A stretch of DNA of 64,000 nucleotides from Xenorhabdus kozodoii (GCF_002632875.1 NZ_NJCX01000005.1:1-64000), one strand, 5' to 3'. Shown: positions 24,288-35,924, numbered from the stretch's first letter. Program-made: numbers and translations. Notes: a model not told the origin generated them from the letters alone.

Positions 24288-25046
24288 CTATTGCCAAACC
24301 ATTGCCAATAAGAAAACCACTTCCCCTATCTCAATCGCCGCCCCCAGCGTATCGCCGGTTTGTCCGCCAAGACGATAATTGAAGTAGAGAGCAAGCCCAT
24401 AAACCACCAACATTGACACCATCATTGCGGATAAGGTTTGCCAGTTTCCCAATACCATCACCAATACAATACCTATCAACAGGGTTAGCGCCGTTGCAGA
24501 AGGGGTTATTCGGCCAATATAGCTGCTTCCCATCCCTTCACTTTCACGGGCATCCCGTTGCGCATACATTAAAAGCACCACGGCAGTACGCCCGACAATC
24601 GATGCACAGGTCAGCAAGGCCAGCAAATAGAGGGGGGGATAATAAGATAATTCAACAACCGCTAATGTTTTAGACAGAATGCAGAAAATTAACCCGATAC
24701 CACCATAAGTGCCAAGCCGGCTATCGCGCATAATTTCCAGCATTTTTTCGCGCCGGCGGGAGGAGAAAAGCCCATCGCAGGTGTCCGCCAATCCATCTAA
24801 ATGTAGCCCTCCCGTCAGCAAAGCCAAAACCAACACATAACCCATCGCACCAAGATCCATCCCGCCGCCCGATTGACTGATAGCAAGGGATGCCAGGCCT
24901 GCCAGGCCACCCACAATCAGGCCAATTAATGGAAAATAAGGGACACCGCGCCAATATTGGCGAAAATCAACCCCCTCCGCCCATTTTTCGGGGATCGGAA
25001 ACCGTGTCATAAACTGTAGCATGGCCCAAAAAAGGTGCAGTTTCAT
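24288..25046 (-). CDS. cobS: Adenosylcobinamide-GDP ribazoletransferase CobS
   Basis: A 252-residue integral membrane enzyme that joins adenosylcobinamide-GDP to alpha-ribazole (phosphate). The metal-binding motif [18 protein letters not shown] is present near residue 85, surrounded by several hydrophobic segments. It overlaps cobU by 4 bp (ATGA), indicating translational coupling. Confidence 0.97.
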   Translation of the reverse strand: MKLHLFWAMLQFMTRFPIPEKWAEGVDFRQYWRGVPYFPLIGLIVGGLAGLASLAISQSGGGMDLGAMGYVLVLALLTGGLHLDGLADTCDGLFSSRRREKMLEIMRDSRLGTYGGIGLIFCILSKTLAVVELSYYPPLYLLALLTCASIVGRTAVVLLMYAQRDARESEGMGSSYIGRITPSATALTLLIGIVLVMVLGNWQTLSAMMVSMLVVYGLALYFNYRLGGQTGDTLGAAIEIGEVVFLLAMVWQ

Positions 25047-25588
25047 TTGATCTTCACTCCAATACCTGAAACCACCAGCCAGACTTCTTTCGCAGCCTGG
25101 GCTAACTTTTGGTTAACGCGTCCGGCAATATCGACAAAATGACGAGCCAACCGATTTTCGGGTGTAATGCCCATGCCCAACTCATTGGTCACCAAATACA
25201 CCGGCATCGGACACATTAGGCAAGCATCAATCACGTCATCGATCTGATGGTGGATCACCACCTCCAATGATGAAAAATCCAGTTCATCGGGTGACGCCCC
25301 TCCCGATAAGTCAAGCAACACGTTAGCCATGAATGTGGTCACACACTCTAGTATAACCCCCTCTTGGGATTGGCGATGCTGGCGGATCACCGAGCCTAAA
25401 TTTTGGTAGCCTTCCCAGGTGCGCCAATGTGCCGGACGTGCCTGTTTATGTCGCTCAATACGTGCCGTCATCTCGTCATCCGTCGCCTGTGCCGTTGCGA
25501 TATACAATACCTGTTCACACTGTTTAGCAAGCAGACGTTCAGCGTGGGTACTCTTGCCACTGCGAGCGCCGCCGGTCACCACAATCAT
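25043..25588 (-). CDS. cobU: Adenosylcobinamide kinase/guanylyltransferase CobU
   Basis: The 181-residue product has the P-loop [14 protein letters not shown] and the guanylylated-histidine region [13 protein letters not shown]. It phosphorylates adenosylcobinamide and transfers GMP to it, preparing the nucleotide loop. It overlaps cbiP and cobS by 4 bp each. Confidence 0.97.
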   Translation of the reverse strand: MIVVTGGARSGKSTHAERLLAKQCEQVLYIATAQATDDEMTARIERHKQARPAHWRTWEGYQNLGSVIRQHRQSQEGVILECVTTFMANVLLDLSGGASPDELDFSSLEVVIHHQIDDVIDACLMCPMPVYLVTNELGMGITPENRLARHFVDIAGRVNQKLAQAAKEVWLVVSGIGVKIK

Positions 25589-27135
25589 GGCATCACTCCA
25601 CTGGGTTTGTGCTCATGCATGAATTGATAAATTCGGGCGATATCCAGATGCTCACGCATACTGGCAGCCAACTTATTGAATTGCTTCTCTTTGTGCTGGC
25701 GGTAATTGAAGGCCACATTTTCCCGTGGAACGAAGCCTTTTCTTATACGTAATTGGTTGAGGAGTGAACGGGTAAACGTGCCTTGATCAAACAAACCATG
25801 CAAGTAACTTCCCATGACCAACCCATCCTGAGAAACCGCACCATCAAACCCGATTTTTTCTTCGCCATTGTGCAAGTGCATTTTGGCAAAAGGTGTGGCT
25901 TGCTGACCCAACCGGGTGGTGCCCATGTGGATCTCATAACCCACAATCGGTTGCTCGCTGCATAATGCCAGCATACCGGATAATGCCGGCATCACGACAC
26001 CCCTCACCTGTGCAGTCTGTTTTTCGCTGGCAAATTCGGTTTCCGTATCCAATAACCCTAAACCTGCCATTTGGGTTAAGCCGGATTCCACCCCATCCAC
26101 AATTTGCTTGCCCAACATCTGATAACCCCCGCAGATCCCAATAATCGGCACATTTTCCTGTTGGGCGGTGAGAATGGCCTGATTAAACCCCTGGGTTTTC
26201 AGCCATGCCAAATCGCCCAAGGTATTCTTGCTGCCAGGGAGAATCACCAGATCGGCTCCCCGAAGCTCAGAGGGTTCACGGACATAACGCAAATGCACAT
26301 CCGGCTGAGCCGCCAGCGCATTAAAATCCGTGAAATTGGCGATATGGGGGTATTGGATAACGGCAATATCCAGATCATCTTCGGTTTTCTGTTTCCGCTG
26401 ACTATATTTCCCCACCTGCAAAGCCACGCTGTCTTCATCTTCCAGATCAAGATCCAGCCACGGCAATACCCCCAATATCGGGACTTGCGTCAAGGCTTCG
26501 ATCTGGGCGATCCCGGATTGCAACAACGATACATCACCGCGAAATTTATTGATGATCACCCCTTTGATACGGGATTTTTCCTCCGGCTTAAGCAAGGCTA
26601 ATGTGCCGTAGATAGCGGCAAACACACCACCACGATCAATATCTGCCACCAGAATGACTGGGGCATCCACCCATTCGGCCATTCCCATATTGACGATATC
26701 GCGATCACGCAAATTGATCTCTGCCGGACTGCCCGCGCCCTCTAAGACCATGATGTCCGTTTCTGCGGCCAATCCGTTATAGGCCATCAAAATCTGCCGG
26801 AGCAACTGGGGCTTATATTCGTGATATTCCACCGCATTCATACTGCACAGCACTTTTCCCATAAAAACCACCTGGGATTTGCGATCGCTGGTGGGTTTCA
26901 GCAATACCGGGTTCATACGCACATCCGGCGCAATCCCCGCGGCTTCCGCCTGAAATATCTGGGCCCGCCCCATCTCTTTGCCATCGGCAGTGATCCCAGA
27001 ATTCAGCGCCATATTCTGTGATTTAAAGGGAGTACAGCGGTAACCATCCTGTGCAAATATCCGGCAAAACCCTGCCACCAGCACACTTTTGCCGACATCC
27101 GAGGCCGTCCCCTGGATCATCAACGATAATGTCAT
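25585..27135 (-). CDS. cbiP: Cobyric acid synthase CbiP
   Basis: The 516-residue amidase makes four glutamine-dependent amidations of adenosylcobyrinic a,c-diamide. The N-terminal synthetase has the P-loop [11 protein letters not shown]; the C-terminal glutaminase has the nucleophile Cys in [11 protein letters not shown] and a late His in SYLHGLF. It starts within the cbiO stop (4-bp overlap). Confidence 0.97.
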   Translation of the reverse strand: MTLSLMIQGTASDVGKSVLVAGFCRIFAQDGYRCTPFKSQNMALNSGITADGKEMGRAQIFQAEAAGIAPDVRMNPVLLKPTSDRKSQVVFMGKVLCSMNAVEYHEYKPQLLRQILMAYNGLAAETDIMVLEGAGSPAEINLRDRDIVNMGMAEWVDAPVILVADIDRGGVFAAIYGTLALLKPEEKSRIKGVIINKFRGDVSLLQSGIAQIEALTQVPILGVLPWLDLDLEDEDSVALQVGKYSQRKQKTEDDLDIAVIQYPHIANFTDFNALAAQPDVHLRYVREPSELRGADLVILPGSKNTLGDLAWLKTQGFNQAILTAQQENVPIIGICGGYQMLGKQIVDGVESGLTQMAGLGLLDTETEFASEKQTAQVRGVVMPALSGMLALCSEQPIVGYEIHMGTTRLGQQATPFAKMHLHNGEEKIGFDGAVSQDGLVMGSYLHGLFDQGTFTRSLLNQLRIRKGFVPRENVAFNYRQHKEKQFNKLAASMREHLDIARIYQFMHEHKPSGVMP

Positions 27136-27989
27136 TCTATTTTCTCCCTTGTGTCACCGTGAGTGGTTTCAGGCTGGCCGCCTTTGTTCGGAATAAGGTT
27201 GGCAAGAGCAGAGAAAAGCGCCTGCTCGGTCTTGCACAGAGGTAATCCGGCTTCACGGTGTATTTTCACCAGCCACGGCTGCGCCAATCCCGCCTGTTCC
27301 AGTGCTGTTTTTTGCAGTAATACCGTTTCCGGTTTGCCGGCGCTAATCATCTCCCCATTTGCCAGCACATATAAACCATCACAGATTTGATAGATTAAGT
27401 CTATGTCGTGGCTGGAAATGATGATCCGTTTCCCCTCGGCCGCTATCGTGCTGATAATCGCCAACATTTGCTGGCGTCCTGCGGGATCAAGCCCTGCGGT
27501 GGGTTCATCCAGCAACAGGTAATCAAACTCCATCACCAGTGCCCCTGCAATAGCGACCCGCTTTTTCTGACCAAAACTCAAATATTGGATCGGTTTATGG
27601 CGAAAAGTATGGGCATCCACCCGTGCCAACGCATATTCGATCCTGCGCTGTATCTCAGTTTCCTCAACACCTAAGTTGCGCAAACTAAAAGCGAGATCGC
27701 TTTCGATATCGGTATAAAAAATTTGCTGGTCAGGATCTTGGAACACCGTGACAACACGCTGGCGTAAAGCCATCAGGCCATTTTTGCTGTAATCCATCGG
27801 GGCGTTATTCCACCAAACCGCCCCTTTTTGTGGACGCAAGATGCCGGAAAGATTCATCAGTAAAGTTGATTTACCACAACCATTCGCCCCGATAATGCCG
27901 GTGACCTGATAACGACTAAAATCCAGCGTTAAATTTTTCAAGACGGGTTCATCCTGATAATTGAAATACAGTGCACGCGTTTCTAACAT
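27132..27989 (-). CDS. cbiO: Cobalt ECF transporter ATPase CbiO
   Basis: The product is 285 residues from the ATG at 27989, chosen because GGGAGGG lies 5 nt upstream; an open frame extends further up. Walker [10 protein letters not shown], signature [14 protein letters not shown] and Walker [12 protein letters not shown] are all present. It powers cobalt uptake through CbiMNQ. It lies 54 bp after cbiQ, the widest gap in the operon. Confidence 0.96.
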   Translation of the reverse strand: MLETRALYFNYQDEPVLKNLTLDFSRYQVTGIIGANGCGKSTLLMNLSGILRPQKGAVWWNNAPMDYSKNGLMALRQRVVTVFQDPDQQIFYTDIESDLAFSLRNLGVEETEIQRRIEYALARVDAHTFRHKPIQYLSFGQKKRVAIAGALVMEFDYLLLDEPTAGLDPAGRQQMLAIISTIAAEGKRIIISSHDIDLIYQICDGLYVLANGEMISAGKPETVLLQKTALEQAGLAQPWLVKIHREAGLPLCKTEQALFSALANLIPNKGGQPETTHGDTREKIE

Positions 27990-28043
27990 CTTGCCCTCCC
28001 CCTGTTTTTCCGATCCAGCCAGATCGCATTCCATGTTTCACCG

Positions 28044-28721
28044 TCATAAATGAAAATCGCCTTGATACAACTTGAGTTCCAACGCCACACTCATTTGCTG
28101 ATAACGGCTGATCACCCGTGCAAATAACATGCTGATCAACATGGCCAGCGATCGGTAACTCGTTCGCATCGTGCGATAGCCAAAGCGTAATGATTGCGCA
28201 TGGTGGATCGCTATCGCTTCTTCCAGAAAAATAAAAATAAAACGCCACGTCAGCAGGATTTGTTCGATCAACAAATGGGGAACGCGGCAAAACTTAAGTA
28301 ACTTGATCATCTGCTCAAAGGGCATATTTATCATGAACCAAAATGTTGCCGATAATGCAGCCAGACTGCGCCAGAGCGTTTGGTTAGCTATCTGCACCCC
28401 TTGCGGATCAATGCCAACCCCATATTGCCCAATCCGAATCCCCCACAGCAGATCCTCCGGTTGCGAACTGGCAGACAACACAATGGCAACCAGGCCAACC
28501 CCCAAAAACCCCAACGGGATCAACAACCATGTCAGGTAGCGCCGCAAACTGATCCGCAGCAGATAGCAGGTAAAAGTGGCAAGCCCAACCAACAACACCG
28601 CTTGCCATAGCGGAGAAAGTCCCATTGCCAAGGTCATAAACAGCAGATACAGGGCGAATTTCGCCCTGGGATCTTTATCTCGCCAACGGCTCTGGTAACT
28701 GAGTTTATCTATTCCGATCAT
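28044..28721 (-). CDS. cbiQ: Cobalt ECF transporter transmembrane protein CbiQ
   Basis: The 225-residue protein has five or so hydrophobic segments and the cytoplasmic coupling motif with SLRFGYRTMRTSYRSLAML. It links the ATPase CbiO to the substrate component CbiM. It overlaps cbiN by 17 bp. Confidence 0.95.
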   Translation of the reverse strand: MIGIDKLSYQSRWRDKDPRAKFALYLLFMTLAMGLSPLWQAVLLVGLATFTCYLLRISLRRYLTWLLIPLGFLGVGLVAIVLSASSQPEDLLWGIRIGQYGVGIDPQGVQIANQTLWRSLAALSATFWFMINMPFEQMIKLLKFCRVPHLLIEQILLTWRFIFIFLEEAIAIHHAQSLRFGYRTMRTSYRSLAMLISMLFARVISRYQQMSVALELKLYQGDFHL

Positions 28722-28989
28722 GATCTTTCCGATGACGGTGATAATAACCCAGAATGTAGAAAATCACGGCAGTTCCCAGGCTGCCCTGCAAGGTAAACAA
28801 CAGGCTTTCAATTTCACCGCTGGCAGGTTGATACAAGGATTCAAACCACGGCGTATAATGCGGGGCGATTTCCATGATTTGCGCTTCTGCCTGACCATCT
28901 GCCCCGCCAAACTCCCCACCGTGCTCAATAAAAAAGGGGATAATGCATAGCGCCGCAACCAGGGACAGTAATATCAATGTCTTTTTCAT
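28705..28989 (-). CDS. cbiN: Cobalt transport protein CbiN
   Basis: The product is 94 residues from the ATG at 28989 with AGGAG 8 nt upstream; a GTG at 28998 is the alternative. Two membrane helices flank a periplasmic loop with GGEFGGADGQAEAQI and YTPWFESLYQPASGEIESLLF, typical of CbiN, which helps CbiM load cobalt. Confidence 0.95.
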   Translation of the reverse strand: MKKTLILLSLVAALCIIPFFIEHGGEFGGADGQAEAQIMEIAPHYTPWFESLYQPASGEIESLLFTLQGSLGTAVIFYILGYYHRHRKDHDRNR

Positions 28990-29001
28990 CTTGCACACTC
29001 C

Positions 29002-29745
29002 TTAGAAACTGCGAGCCTGAATGAGTTGTCTTTTCACCAGCTGGTCGTAAATCAGGACGGTCAGTAACCCCTCAGCCACGGCGATAGGTAGTTGGGTCAT
29101 ACAGAAAATGCCCATAAATTTGAGGATTGCCGCCCCCATCCCCAATTGTGGATCCGGGAAAGCGACACCTAACTGAATGGAAGTCACCGCATAAGTGACA
29201 ATATCGGCCACAAAGGCGCAGAGAAAGACGCCGATATCTTTGCGCATTCCCATTTTGCAGGAGAAGCGCCATATCAAGTATCCGACCAATGGCCCAATCA
29301 CTGCCATCGACATACCGTTAGCGCCCAGTGTCGTGATACCACCGTGTGCCAGCAATAAGGCCTGAAACAGCAGGACAATCGCGCCGAGTACCGCCACCAC
29401 GGAAGGACCAAACAAAATCACCGCCAACGCCACGCCGGTTGGATGTGAACAGCTTCCGGTTACGGAAGGGATTTTCAGGGCAGAAAGAACAAAAATAAAG
29501 GCGCCACACAGTGCCAGTAAGATTTTTTGGTGACTCTCTTCCTGCACAATTTGGCGTAACCTGACTAGTCCCATCGCCAGACAAGGCAGAAAAGCCAGCC
29601 ACCATGCCAGCGCCCACATGGGCGGTAAAAATCCCTCCATGACATGCATAGCAAAAACCTCTTGTGGTGCCATCACCAAAAGCAGGCCAAAAAGCAGTGC
29701 AATAATGGCACCCGATAACGAAAATTTCGTCAGTCTCTGTTGCAT
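29002..29745 (-). CDS. cbiM: Cobalt ECF transporter substrate-binding component CbiM
   Basis: The 247-residue membrane protein starts with a signal-like segment, followed by MHVMEGFLPP. After signal removal, the new N-terminal Met-His supplies cobalt ligands in this family. HPTGVAL and HGGITTLGANG are the other conserved strips. It lies 3 bp after cbiL. Confidence 0.96.
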   Translation of the reverse strand: MQQRLTKFSLSGAIIALLFGLLLVMAPQEVFAMHVMEGFLPPMWALAWWLAFLPCLAMGLVRLRQIVQEESHQKILLALCGAFIFVLSALKIPSVTGSCSHPTGVALAVILFGPSVVAVLGAIVLLFQALLLAHGGITTLGANGMSMAVIGPLVGYLIWRFSCKMGMRKDIGVFLCAFVADIVTYAVTSIQLGVAFPDPQLGMGAAILKFMGIFCMTQLPIAVAEGLLTVLIYDQLVKRQLIQARSF

Positions 29746-29748
29746 AAC

Positions 29749-30507
29749 TCACCTCGATAATTGCCAGTTTTTATTCACTAGAATGGTTGAAAAATAAGAC
29801 AACGCTGACTTCCACTCTTTTTCACTGAAAGGCAGTGTGGCGAGATCGCGCCAACATTGTTCAGTCGGCAAAGTGGCATCCGTCATCATCAATGCCTGTT
29901 CCAACAGATTGTGACGATGCAACAGGTCACGGATCAGGGGAAAACGCGCATAGACTTTCATCAGGACAATGCAGTCATGGTTGAGTAATGCTTGCTCTAA
30001 CACGGCCTCGGCAGCGGTACAGGAAATGACGGCCAGAGTTTGATCTTCCATCGCCAGTGGCATCGCACTGGCTGCGGCAATGGCAGAAAATGAGGTGATC
30101 CCAGGCACAATCTCCAGCCACGCAGGCAAAGCCCGCGCTCCCGATACCAGCCGTTGCAAGAGAAAGACCCATGTACTAAACAGCATCGGATCGCCCAACG
30201 TGATAAAACCGACTTTCCTGCCATTAGCCACTTCATTTTTCAACGCGTGTGCCACGTCATCCCACACCGCTTTTTTGGCTGTCAGATCGGCTTTCATTAA
30301 AAAATGGTAAGTGCAAACCTCGGTTTTCGGCGCAAGGTATTCTTCAATAATGGCGTGGGCGAGACTTTGAGTCCCTTTTTTGCCCGTCGGGGTATAGATC
30401 ACATCAAGCCCGGACAGAATACGCGCTGCCCGGACAGTGATCAGGTCACTGGCACCTGGACCGACGCCCATCACATACAGCTTTCCTGCATTTACTGTTT
30501 CGTTCAT
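29749..30507 (-). CDS. cbiL: Cobalt-factor II C20-methyltransferase CbiL
   Basis: The 252-residue SAM-dependent methyltransferase of the tetrapyrrole family has the start motif LYVMGVGPGASDLITVRAA, the middle GDPMLFSTW and VPGITSFSAIAA. It methylates C20 of cobalt-sirohydrochlorin. It overlaps cbiK by 4 bp. Confidence 0.96.
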   Translation of the reverse strand: MNETVNAGKLYVMGVGPGASDLITVRAARILSGLDVIYTPTGKKGTQSLAHAIIEEYLAPKTEVCTYHFLMKADLTAKKAVWDDVAHALKNEVANGRKVGFITLGDPMLFSTWVFLLQRLVSGARALPAWLEIVPGITSFSAIAAASAMPLAMEDQTLAVISCTAAEAVLEQALLNHDCIVLMKVYARFPLIRDLLHRHNLLEQALMMTDATLPTEQCWRDLATLPFSEKEWKSALSYFSTILVNKNWQLSR

Positions 30508-31295
30508 TCGATTGTCTCCTGATCACGCAGTGCATGGGCAAGGTGATCGATAAACATCTGCCGAATCATCGGATTCTCCCCCAATCCCTGTAATCGGGGG
30601 ATCGCGACAATCCCGGCTTGCTCCAACTGTGATTTCCAGGACGTTTCTTCATTGGAAGCCATATCGTTGATGGCATGATCGCCTGCCACCAGCATCAGTG
30701 GCATCAGATAAACCTTGCGGATCTGTTGCTGTTTTAATCCCGCTATGAGCAGGGGAAGTTCGGGATAGCTTTCAACCGCCCCGACCCGCGCCGGAAAATG
30801 GTCATGGCTCATGAGGTGATCCAGGCAGGCGTAGGCAGAAAAAGCAGGGTGTGTTGTACCGTGTCCCATAAAGACGACACATTCCCCCTCTGCCAGTCGG
30901 GGAAGCTGGTGGCGCAGTGCCCGCATCAAATGCAAATAGTCATTAAAATGGCTCAGTAACGGGGCGCCCAATACCAGCCGCCGAAAACGCGGGCGGAATT
31001 TCTCAACCTCGCGCAGCACTTTTTCATATTCATCGCCATTAATGATATGCAGGCATTGGACAGCCACATCGTGGTAACCGGCGTGATACAGTCGGGTCAG
31101 GGCATCGTGGGGCGTATCGATGTGAATGCCATCGCGCTGACGCAATTTGCGAATAATCATGCCGGAGGTAAAGGCTCGAAAGCGTTTCCTGTCCGAAAAA
31201 ACGGCGGCCAATTGCTGTTCACAGGCTTCAATGTTGTTTCTTAGCGTTTCGGGATAGCTGGTGCCAAAACTGATCACCAATAATGCTTTTTTCAT
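30504..31295 (-). CDS. cbiK: Anaerobic cobaltochelatase CbiK
   Basis: The product is 263 residues (Salmonella 264) from the ATG at 31295 with AAGGA upstream; the open frame extends further but into cbiJ. It inserts Co2+ into sirohydrochlorin, the defining early step of the anaerobic route. The start MKKALLVISFGTSYPET and MGHGTTHPAF, with the metal-binding His, are present, as is VAGDHAINDM. Confidence 0.96.
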   Translation of the reverse strand: MKKALLVISFGTSYPETLRNNIEACEQQLAAVFSDRKRFRAFTSGMIIRKLRQRDGIHIDTPHDALTRLYHAGYHDVAVQCLHIINGDEYEKVLREVEKFRPRFRRLVLGAPLLSHFNDYLHLMRALRHQLPRLAEGECVVFMGHGTTHPAFSAYACLDHLMSHDHFPARVGAVESYPELPLLIAGLKQQQIRKVYLMPLMLVAGDHAINDMASNEETSWKSQLEQAGIVAIPRLQGLGENPMIRQMFIDHLAHALRDQETIE

Positions 31296-31314
31296 TGCGC
31301 TTTTCCTTATTGGT

Positions 31315-32100
31315 CTATTGATTAACATTCGCCAATAACTGTGCCATCTCTGCCAATCCATTGGCCTGAGTGATCCCCTCACCGACAAATTGCTGCCTTG
31401 GGCGGCAGATCACGATGCAGGGCAGCCCAAGGGACAGGCAGGGTTCCACTTTCTCCTTAAAACCCCCTTGCTCGCCAGACTCTTTGGTAATGACCGCTTC
31501 CGCCCGACAAAACTGATAAAATGCCCGGTTAAAATCGGCACTGAATGGGCCTTTCAGGGCAAAAATTTGATCGACGGACAAACCACAAGACTCACACATC
31601 GCCAAAACGTCTGCGGTCGGCAATACACGCGCCAGCACGGTTTTTCCTTTCAACTGAGCGACATAATCCGCCAATTGTTTACTGCCGGTGGTCAGCAAAA
31701 TACGGTTTGCTAAATTGGCGGCCACTTCACACGCCTGTTGGAGAGTTGCCACCTTGTGGATAAGGGGATGTTCAACCGCATCAATATCGCTGGGACGGAG
31801 ATAACGAATGAGAGGCAGCCCCAATTTCCGGCAAGCGCTGACGATGTTTTGGCTTAGCTGCTCGGCATAAGGATGGGAGGCATCAATCACCCTTTTCGCC
31901 CCGCGTTCTTGCAGATAGTCGGCCATCTCTTCGGCTGCCATCCTGCCAATCACAATTTCACCGCGAAGCCCCGTCGCCTGCTGCGCTCCCGCCGGTGTCG
32001 CCACGGATAAGCCATAATCTATGCCGGCAATATCCATCATCACGCAAATCTGGCGGGCATCGCTCGTGCCGCCAAAAATGTGGATCAGCGGCCGTGTCAT
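31315..32100 (-). CDS. cbiJ: Cobalt-precorrin-6A reductase CbiJ
   Basis: The 261-residue protein with a Rossmann-like start, HIFGGTSDARQICVMM, and DASHPYAEQLSQNI reduces the macrocycle of cobalt-precorrin-6A using NADH. It overlaps cbiH by 4 bp and is followed by a 19-bp gap to cbiK. Confidence 0.95.
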   Translation of the reverse strand: MTRPLIHIFGGTSDARQICVMMDIAGIDYGLSVATPAGAQQATGLRGEIVIGRMAAEEMADYLQERGAKRVIDASHPYAEQLSQNIVSACRKLGLPLIRYLRPSDIDAVEHPLIHKVATLQQACEVAANLANRILLTTGSKQLADYVAQLKGKTVLARVLPTADVLAMCESCGLSVDQIFALKGPFSADFNRAFYQFCRAEAVITKESGEQGGFKEKVEPCLSLGLPCIVICRPRQQFVGEGITQANGLAEMAQLLANVNQ

Positions 32101-32822
32101 AACCTGTACCCCCTCGGTGTGATCATCTTCCCATCACGCAGGTAAGTTGACTGGTTACCCACGATCACCAGGCTGCGCATATCCACGCGGGAAAAATCCA
32201 TTGCCGCAAACGTCGTCAGCCACTTATCCTCATGTTTGCGCCCTGCCGCTTTCACCACCCCGACGGGAGTTGCTGCCGATTTCCACGGCGCCATCAGGGA
32301 AAATGCCCGTGCCAGATGCCCTTCCCGTCCACGACTGCGGGGATTGTAGAAACAAACAACAAAATCAGCTTCTGCCGCGGCCTGTACCCGCTTTTCAATC
32401 ACTGCCCACGGTGTGAGCAGATCGCTTAAGCTGATATGGCAAAAGTCATGCATCAACGGCGCCCCAAGCAAGGCGGCACAGGCCGTACTCGCTGTTACGC
32501 CCGCCACCAGCCGAACGTCGACATTGCGCTTTTGCTGGCTAACCAACTCCAGGATCAGGCCAGCCATGCCATAAATGCCCGCATCACCGCTACACACGAC
32601 CGCCACATTTTTGCCCTGTTCAGCGAGTTCAATCGCCGTCTGGCAACGTTCAATCTCTTTGCACATGCCGGTTTTGATAATTTCTTTATCGCCCACCAAG
32701 GGCTTCACCAAATGGGTATAGGTTTTATAACCCACCACGATGTCAGCCGCTTTCAAGGCAGCAATCGCTTCTTGCGTCATCATGGCTTCGCTGCCGGGAC
32801 CAATTCCAATGACCGTTAACAT
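32097..32822 (-). CDS. cbiH: Cobalt-factor III C17-methyltransferase CbiH
   Basis: The 241-residue methyltransferase causes ring contraction. Family motifs [29 protein letters not shown] and the region FYNPRSRGR are clear. It overlaps cbiG by 7 bp. Confidence 0.96.
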   Translation of the reverse strand: MLTVIGIGPGSEAMMTQEAIAALKAADIVVGYKTYTHLVKPLVGDKEIIKTGMCKEIERCQTAIELAEQGKNVAVVCSGDAGIYGMAGLILELVSQQKRNVDVRLVAGVTASTACAALLGAPLMHDFCHISLSDLLTPWAVIEKRVQAAAEADFVVCFYNPRSRGREGHLARAFSLMAPWKSAATPVGVVKAAGRKHEDKWLTTFAAMDFSRVDMRSLVIVGNQSTYLRDGKMITPRGYRL

Positions 32823-33946
32823 GGATGCAATACTCCTAATGTGATGGTGACGCCCTGCTCACGCAGGGTATGACCAACCAAATGCCCTTGGCTCATTAGC
32901 CAGGCCACCGGTTGGGAAACACAGCCTACGCCCACCGTTTTTCGGACAAATTCAGAGGCCGGGAACGCCTGTTCACATTGGGCGAGCTGATTAACAGAGA
33001 AAATTTGGAATGGGATTTGCCGCTCTTGTGCCAATCGGGTTAACGCTGGCTCGTTTTTTTTCAATTCGATGCTGCCGATCGCCCTTAGCGCCAAAGGTTC
33101 AAGGTTGTGCTCTGCCAGATGGCGATCCAATAATGCGGCCAGCCGTTCAGCTTCCACCCCACGCCGGCATCCGATACCGGCCACGATACGGCGGGGAACC
33201 AATTTAAACGTGGGGATGGTCAGCACCGGATGGGTTCGCTCATAACTGACGTATACCAGGGCATCCAGTTCAGGCAGTGCCGCCAAGGTATCGACGGGAA
33301 GGAATCCACGGGTGTCATAGCGATCTTTTTCATCCTTCAAGTTGGGGTGCCACCCAATCCCCACTCGCTTGCCATTGACCAGCATTTGATTGACGGTTTT
33401 CACGTTGTCCCGGAAATTGTCCATTTTTCCATCCAGTTGTTGGGACAGCAGATCCAGAGCCGAGAGCTGGTTAACGTCGGTTGCCGTGGTGATCACCGCC
33501 TGACCGTCGAGAATATCGGCGATCCGTTGTGCCAGCTTATTCGCGCCGCCCATATGCCCCGACAATAGGCTGATGGCAAACTGCCCTTTTTCATCCAGCA
33601 CGACCACCGCCGGATCGGTCATTTTGTCCTTGAGCAGAGGCGCGATAACCCGAATAGCGATCCCTGTCGCGCCAATCATGATCAACGCACGGTATTGCGT
33701 GAAGACCTTGCGTACCGTATTGGCAAAGCTCCCTTCAAACGCCATCACCCCGCTATCGGCCTCCTTAAATTCACTTTCCAGCAATTCAGGGGAAGCGAAA
33801 CAATCCATCGCCAAATGGGCGCGCAGACGACGAGCCAATGCCATGCCCCCTTCGGTCAGGCAAAACAAGGCATATTCTTTGTTCGGCGTTATTGCGTTCG
33901 GTAGTATCGTGCTGGGTAACACCGCGTCAGACGCTACGGTATTCAT
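32816..33946 (-). CDS. cbiG: Cobalt-precorrin-5A hydrolase CbiG
   Basis: The product is 376 residues from the ATG at 33946 with GAGG 7 nt upstream, inside the end of cbiF. It opens the delta-lactone and releases the two-carbon fragment after ring contraction. The central [13 protein letters not shown] and [13 protein letters not shown] strips are typical. It is slightly longer than Salmonella CbiG (351) at the N-terminus. Confidence 0.95.
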   Translation of the reverse strand: MNTVASDAVLPSTILPNAITPNKEYALFCLTEGGMALARRLRAHLAMDCFASPELLESEFKEADSGVMAFEGSFANTVRKVFTQYRALIMIGATGIAIRVIAPLLKDKMTDPAVVVLDEKGQFAISLLSGHMGGANKLAQRIADILDGQAVITTATDVNQLSALDLLSQQLDGKMDNFRDNVKTVNQMLVNGKRVGIGWHPNLKDEKDRYDTRGFLPVDTLAALPELDALVYVSYERTHPVLTIPTFKLVPRRIVAGIGCRRGVEAERLAALLDRHLAEHNLEPLALRAIGSIELKKNEPALTRLAQERQIPFQIFSVNQLAQCEQAFPASEFVRKTVGVGCVSQPVAWLMSQGHLVGHTLREQGVTITLGVLHPC

Positions 33947-34718
33947 GGCTGAACCTCGCATCGTACAATTTCGAGAAGTGATACGCTTCCCCCAGAAAAG
34001 CGCCGACCAAGATCAGTGCCGTCTTCCGAATACCGGCGCTGCGTACCTGTTCAGCAATCGTCGCCAGGGTTCCCCGCACCTTCTGGCAATCTGGCCAGGT
34101 TGCCTTGTAAACCACGGCAACCGGGGTTTCCGGCGTATAGCCCCCCTGAACCAAACGCGTAACAACCTCCGCGATATTCTGTACCGAAAGGAAGATGGCC
34201 ATTGACGTTTGGTGGGCAGCGAAAGCCTCCAGCGTTTCCCGTGGCGGCATCGGCGTTCTGCCTTCCATACGGGTGATAATCAAACTTTGCGCAATTTCAG
34301 GTACGGTGTACTCCACCCCCAACTGCGCGGCGGCGCCAAGAAACGAACTCACTCCGGGCACAGAGACAAAACCAATCCCGTGATTGGCCAGTGCTTCAAC
34401 CTGTTCACGCAGGGAGCCAAACAGCGACAAATCACCCGTTTGCAGGCGAACCACTAACTTGCCCGCTTGTACGCCACTCACCATCAATTCCGTGATTTCC
34501 GCCAACGTCAGTCTTGCGCTGTCATGGCATTGCGCATCGGCACGACAATAGTCCAGCAATTCCCGATTAATCAGTGAACCGGCATAAATGACGACCTGAG
34601 CCTGGCGTAATAATTGGTAGCCTTTCAGGGTGATCAGGCTCTTGTCCCCCGGTCCCGCCCCCACAAACCACACTTTTTCAGGATCAAAACTGCCGTTATC
34701 TGTCTGTTCAACATTCAT
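33927..34718 (-). CDS. cbiF: Cobalt-precorrin-4 C11-methyltransferase CbiF
   Basis: The 263-residue methyltransferase has [33 protein letters not shown] and [15 protein letters not shown]. It methylates C11. It overlaps cbiT by 4 bp and cbiG by 20 bp. Confidence 0.96.
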   Translation of the reverse strand: MNVEQTDNGSFDPEKVWFVGAGPGDKSLITLKGYQLLRQAQVVIYAGSLINRELLDYCRADAQCHDSARLTLAEITELMVSGVQAGKLVVRLQTGDLSLFGSLREQVEALANHGIGFVSVPGVSSFLGAAAQLGVEYTVPEIAQSLIITRMEGRTPMPPRETLEAFAAHQTSMAIFLSVQNIAEVVTRLVQGGYTPETPVAVVYKATWPDCQKVRGTLATIAEQVRSAGIRKTALILVGAFLGEAYHFSKLYDARFSHEYRSV

Positions 34719-35293
34719 GAGTGCTCCTCTTGTCCAACATCTTTCTGGCAGGACAACAAATAAGTGGGATTGTTGGGTTTGAAATAATGTCCTTGCCCTA
34801 ATGCCACCAGCTTTCCCACCTGGATTTCACGTCCATCAAGCGCTGTCACCCGACAGGATTTCAGGTGCGACAATGCTTGGGTGAAATTTTCCAACAGGAT
34901 GAACGTCATCACTAAACGCCCACCTGAATTCAGGTGCCGCAACGCCCAATCAATGAGCGCAGTCAGATACCCGCCGGTTCCGCCAATGAAAATGGCATCT
35001 GCGGTGTTATCCAATGGCATCGGGGCAGTACCCGACTGGATACGGATCTGATGGCAACCAAAATGCCGACTATTTTCCGCCAGCAATGACAAGGCCTCTT
35101 CCTTACGCTCAATGGCGAGGATGTCCAAGGCCGGATAGCGCAATGCCGCTTCAATACTGACGCTGCCAGTCCCCGCACCCACATCGATAAAACGGCAGGC
35201 TTTTTCCAGCTCCAGACGCGCCAATACCAGCGCCCTCACCACTTCTTTGGTCATTGGGATGCGATGACCGCGCAAAAACAGTTCATCTTTCAT
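34715..35293 (-). CDS. cbiT: Cobalt-precorrin-6B C15-methyltransferase (decarboxylating) CbiT
   Basis: The 192-residue class I methyltransferase has the SAM loop [14 protein letters not shown] and a second motif FIGGTGGYL. It pairs with CbiE, with which it is fused as CobL in other bacteria. It overlaps cbiE by 11 bp. Confidence 0.96.
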   Translation of the reverse strand: MKDELFLRGHRIPMTKEVVRALVLARLELEKACRFIDVGAGTGSVSIEAALRYPALDILAIERKEEALSLLAENSRHFGCHQIRIQSGTAPMPLDNTADAIFIGGTGGYLTALIDWALRHLNSGGRLVMTFILLENFTQALSHLKSCRVTALDGREIQVGKLVALGQGHYFKPNNPTYLLSCQKDVGQEEHS

Positions 35294-35924
35294 TGAGGAT
35301 CACCACGACATTCAGGCCATAATGACTATCGCCACGTTGCACAACCTGTTCCGCGTTCAAACAGATAATTTGCTCATGTTCCTGAGATAAATTTTCACCA
35401 ATGACCATGCGGCGCCGTTGCCCCCGTGCCACAATTTCTTGCGCAATCTGGTAAGGGCCAATCACCTCATCCGTTACCATGGCAATTTTTTCGTGTTGAA
35501 GTAGCCACCCAAAATCGGGCCGGCGCCCGTGGCTGCTGGTGAGGTAAATGTCGTTCATATCGAGCAAAATCCGGGCACACAAATATTGGATCGAACTGAT
35601 GCCAGAGATAATGCGGATATTTTGTTTTCCCCCCCCAGCGCACAATCCAGAAAAGTGCTCAGTAATCCGCTTGCCGATGCCATAAAAGAGGGGATCACCC
35701 GAAGCCAGCACAACAATTTGCCGCGGCTGGTTCTGTTCAAGCCACTGCATCAAGCCCGCCATGTCCGCATTCAATCGACGGGTTTCACCACGGAAATGGG
35801 GGAATTCGGCGAGATGGCGCGTTCCTCCGACCAACACTTCCGCTTGCCTGATCGCAGCCAACGCAGCCAAGGTTTGGTTTGCAGCGGCACCGGGGCCAAT
35901 ACCCACAACCGTGATCATCGGCAA
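35283..35924 (-). CDS. cbiE: Cobalt-precorrin-7 C5-methyltransferase CbiE
   Basis: The 213-residue methyltransferase has the start [17 protein letters not shown] and [13 protein letters not shown]. It methylates C5 in the late part of corrin assembly. It overlaps cbiD by 10 bp. Confidence 0.95.
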   Translation of the reverse strand: MPMITVVGIGPGAAANQTLAALAAIRQAEVLVGGTRHLAEFPHFRGETRRLNADMAGLMQWLEQNQPRQIVVLASGDPLFYGIGKRITEHFSGLCAGGGKQNIRIISGISSIQYLCARILLDMNDIYLTSSHGRRPDFGWLLQHEKIAMVTDEVIGPYQIAQEIVARGQRRRMVIGENLSQEHEQIICLNAEQVVQRGDSHYGLNVVVILNER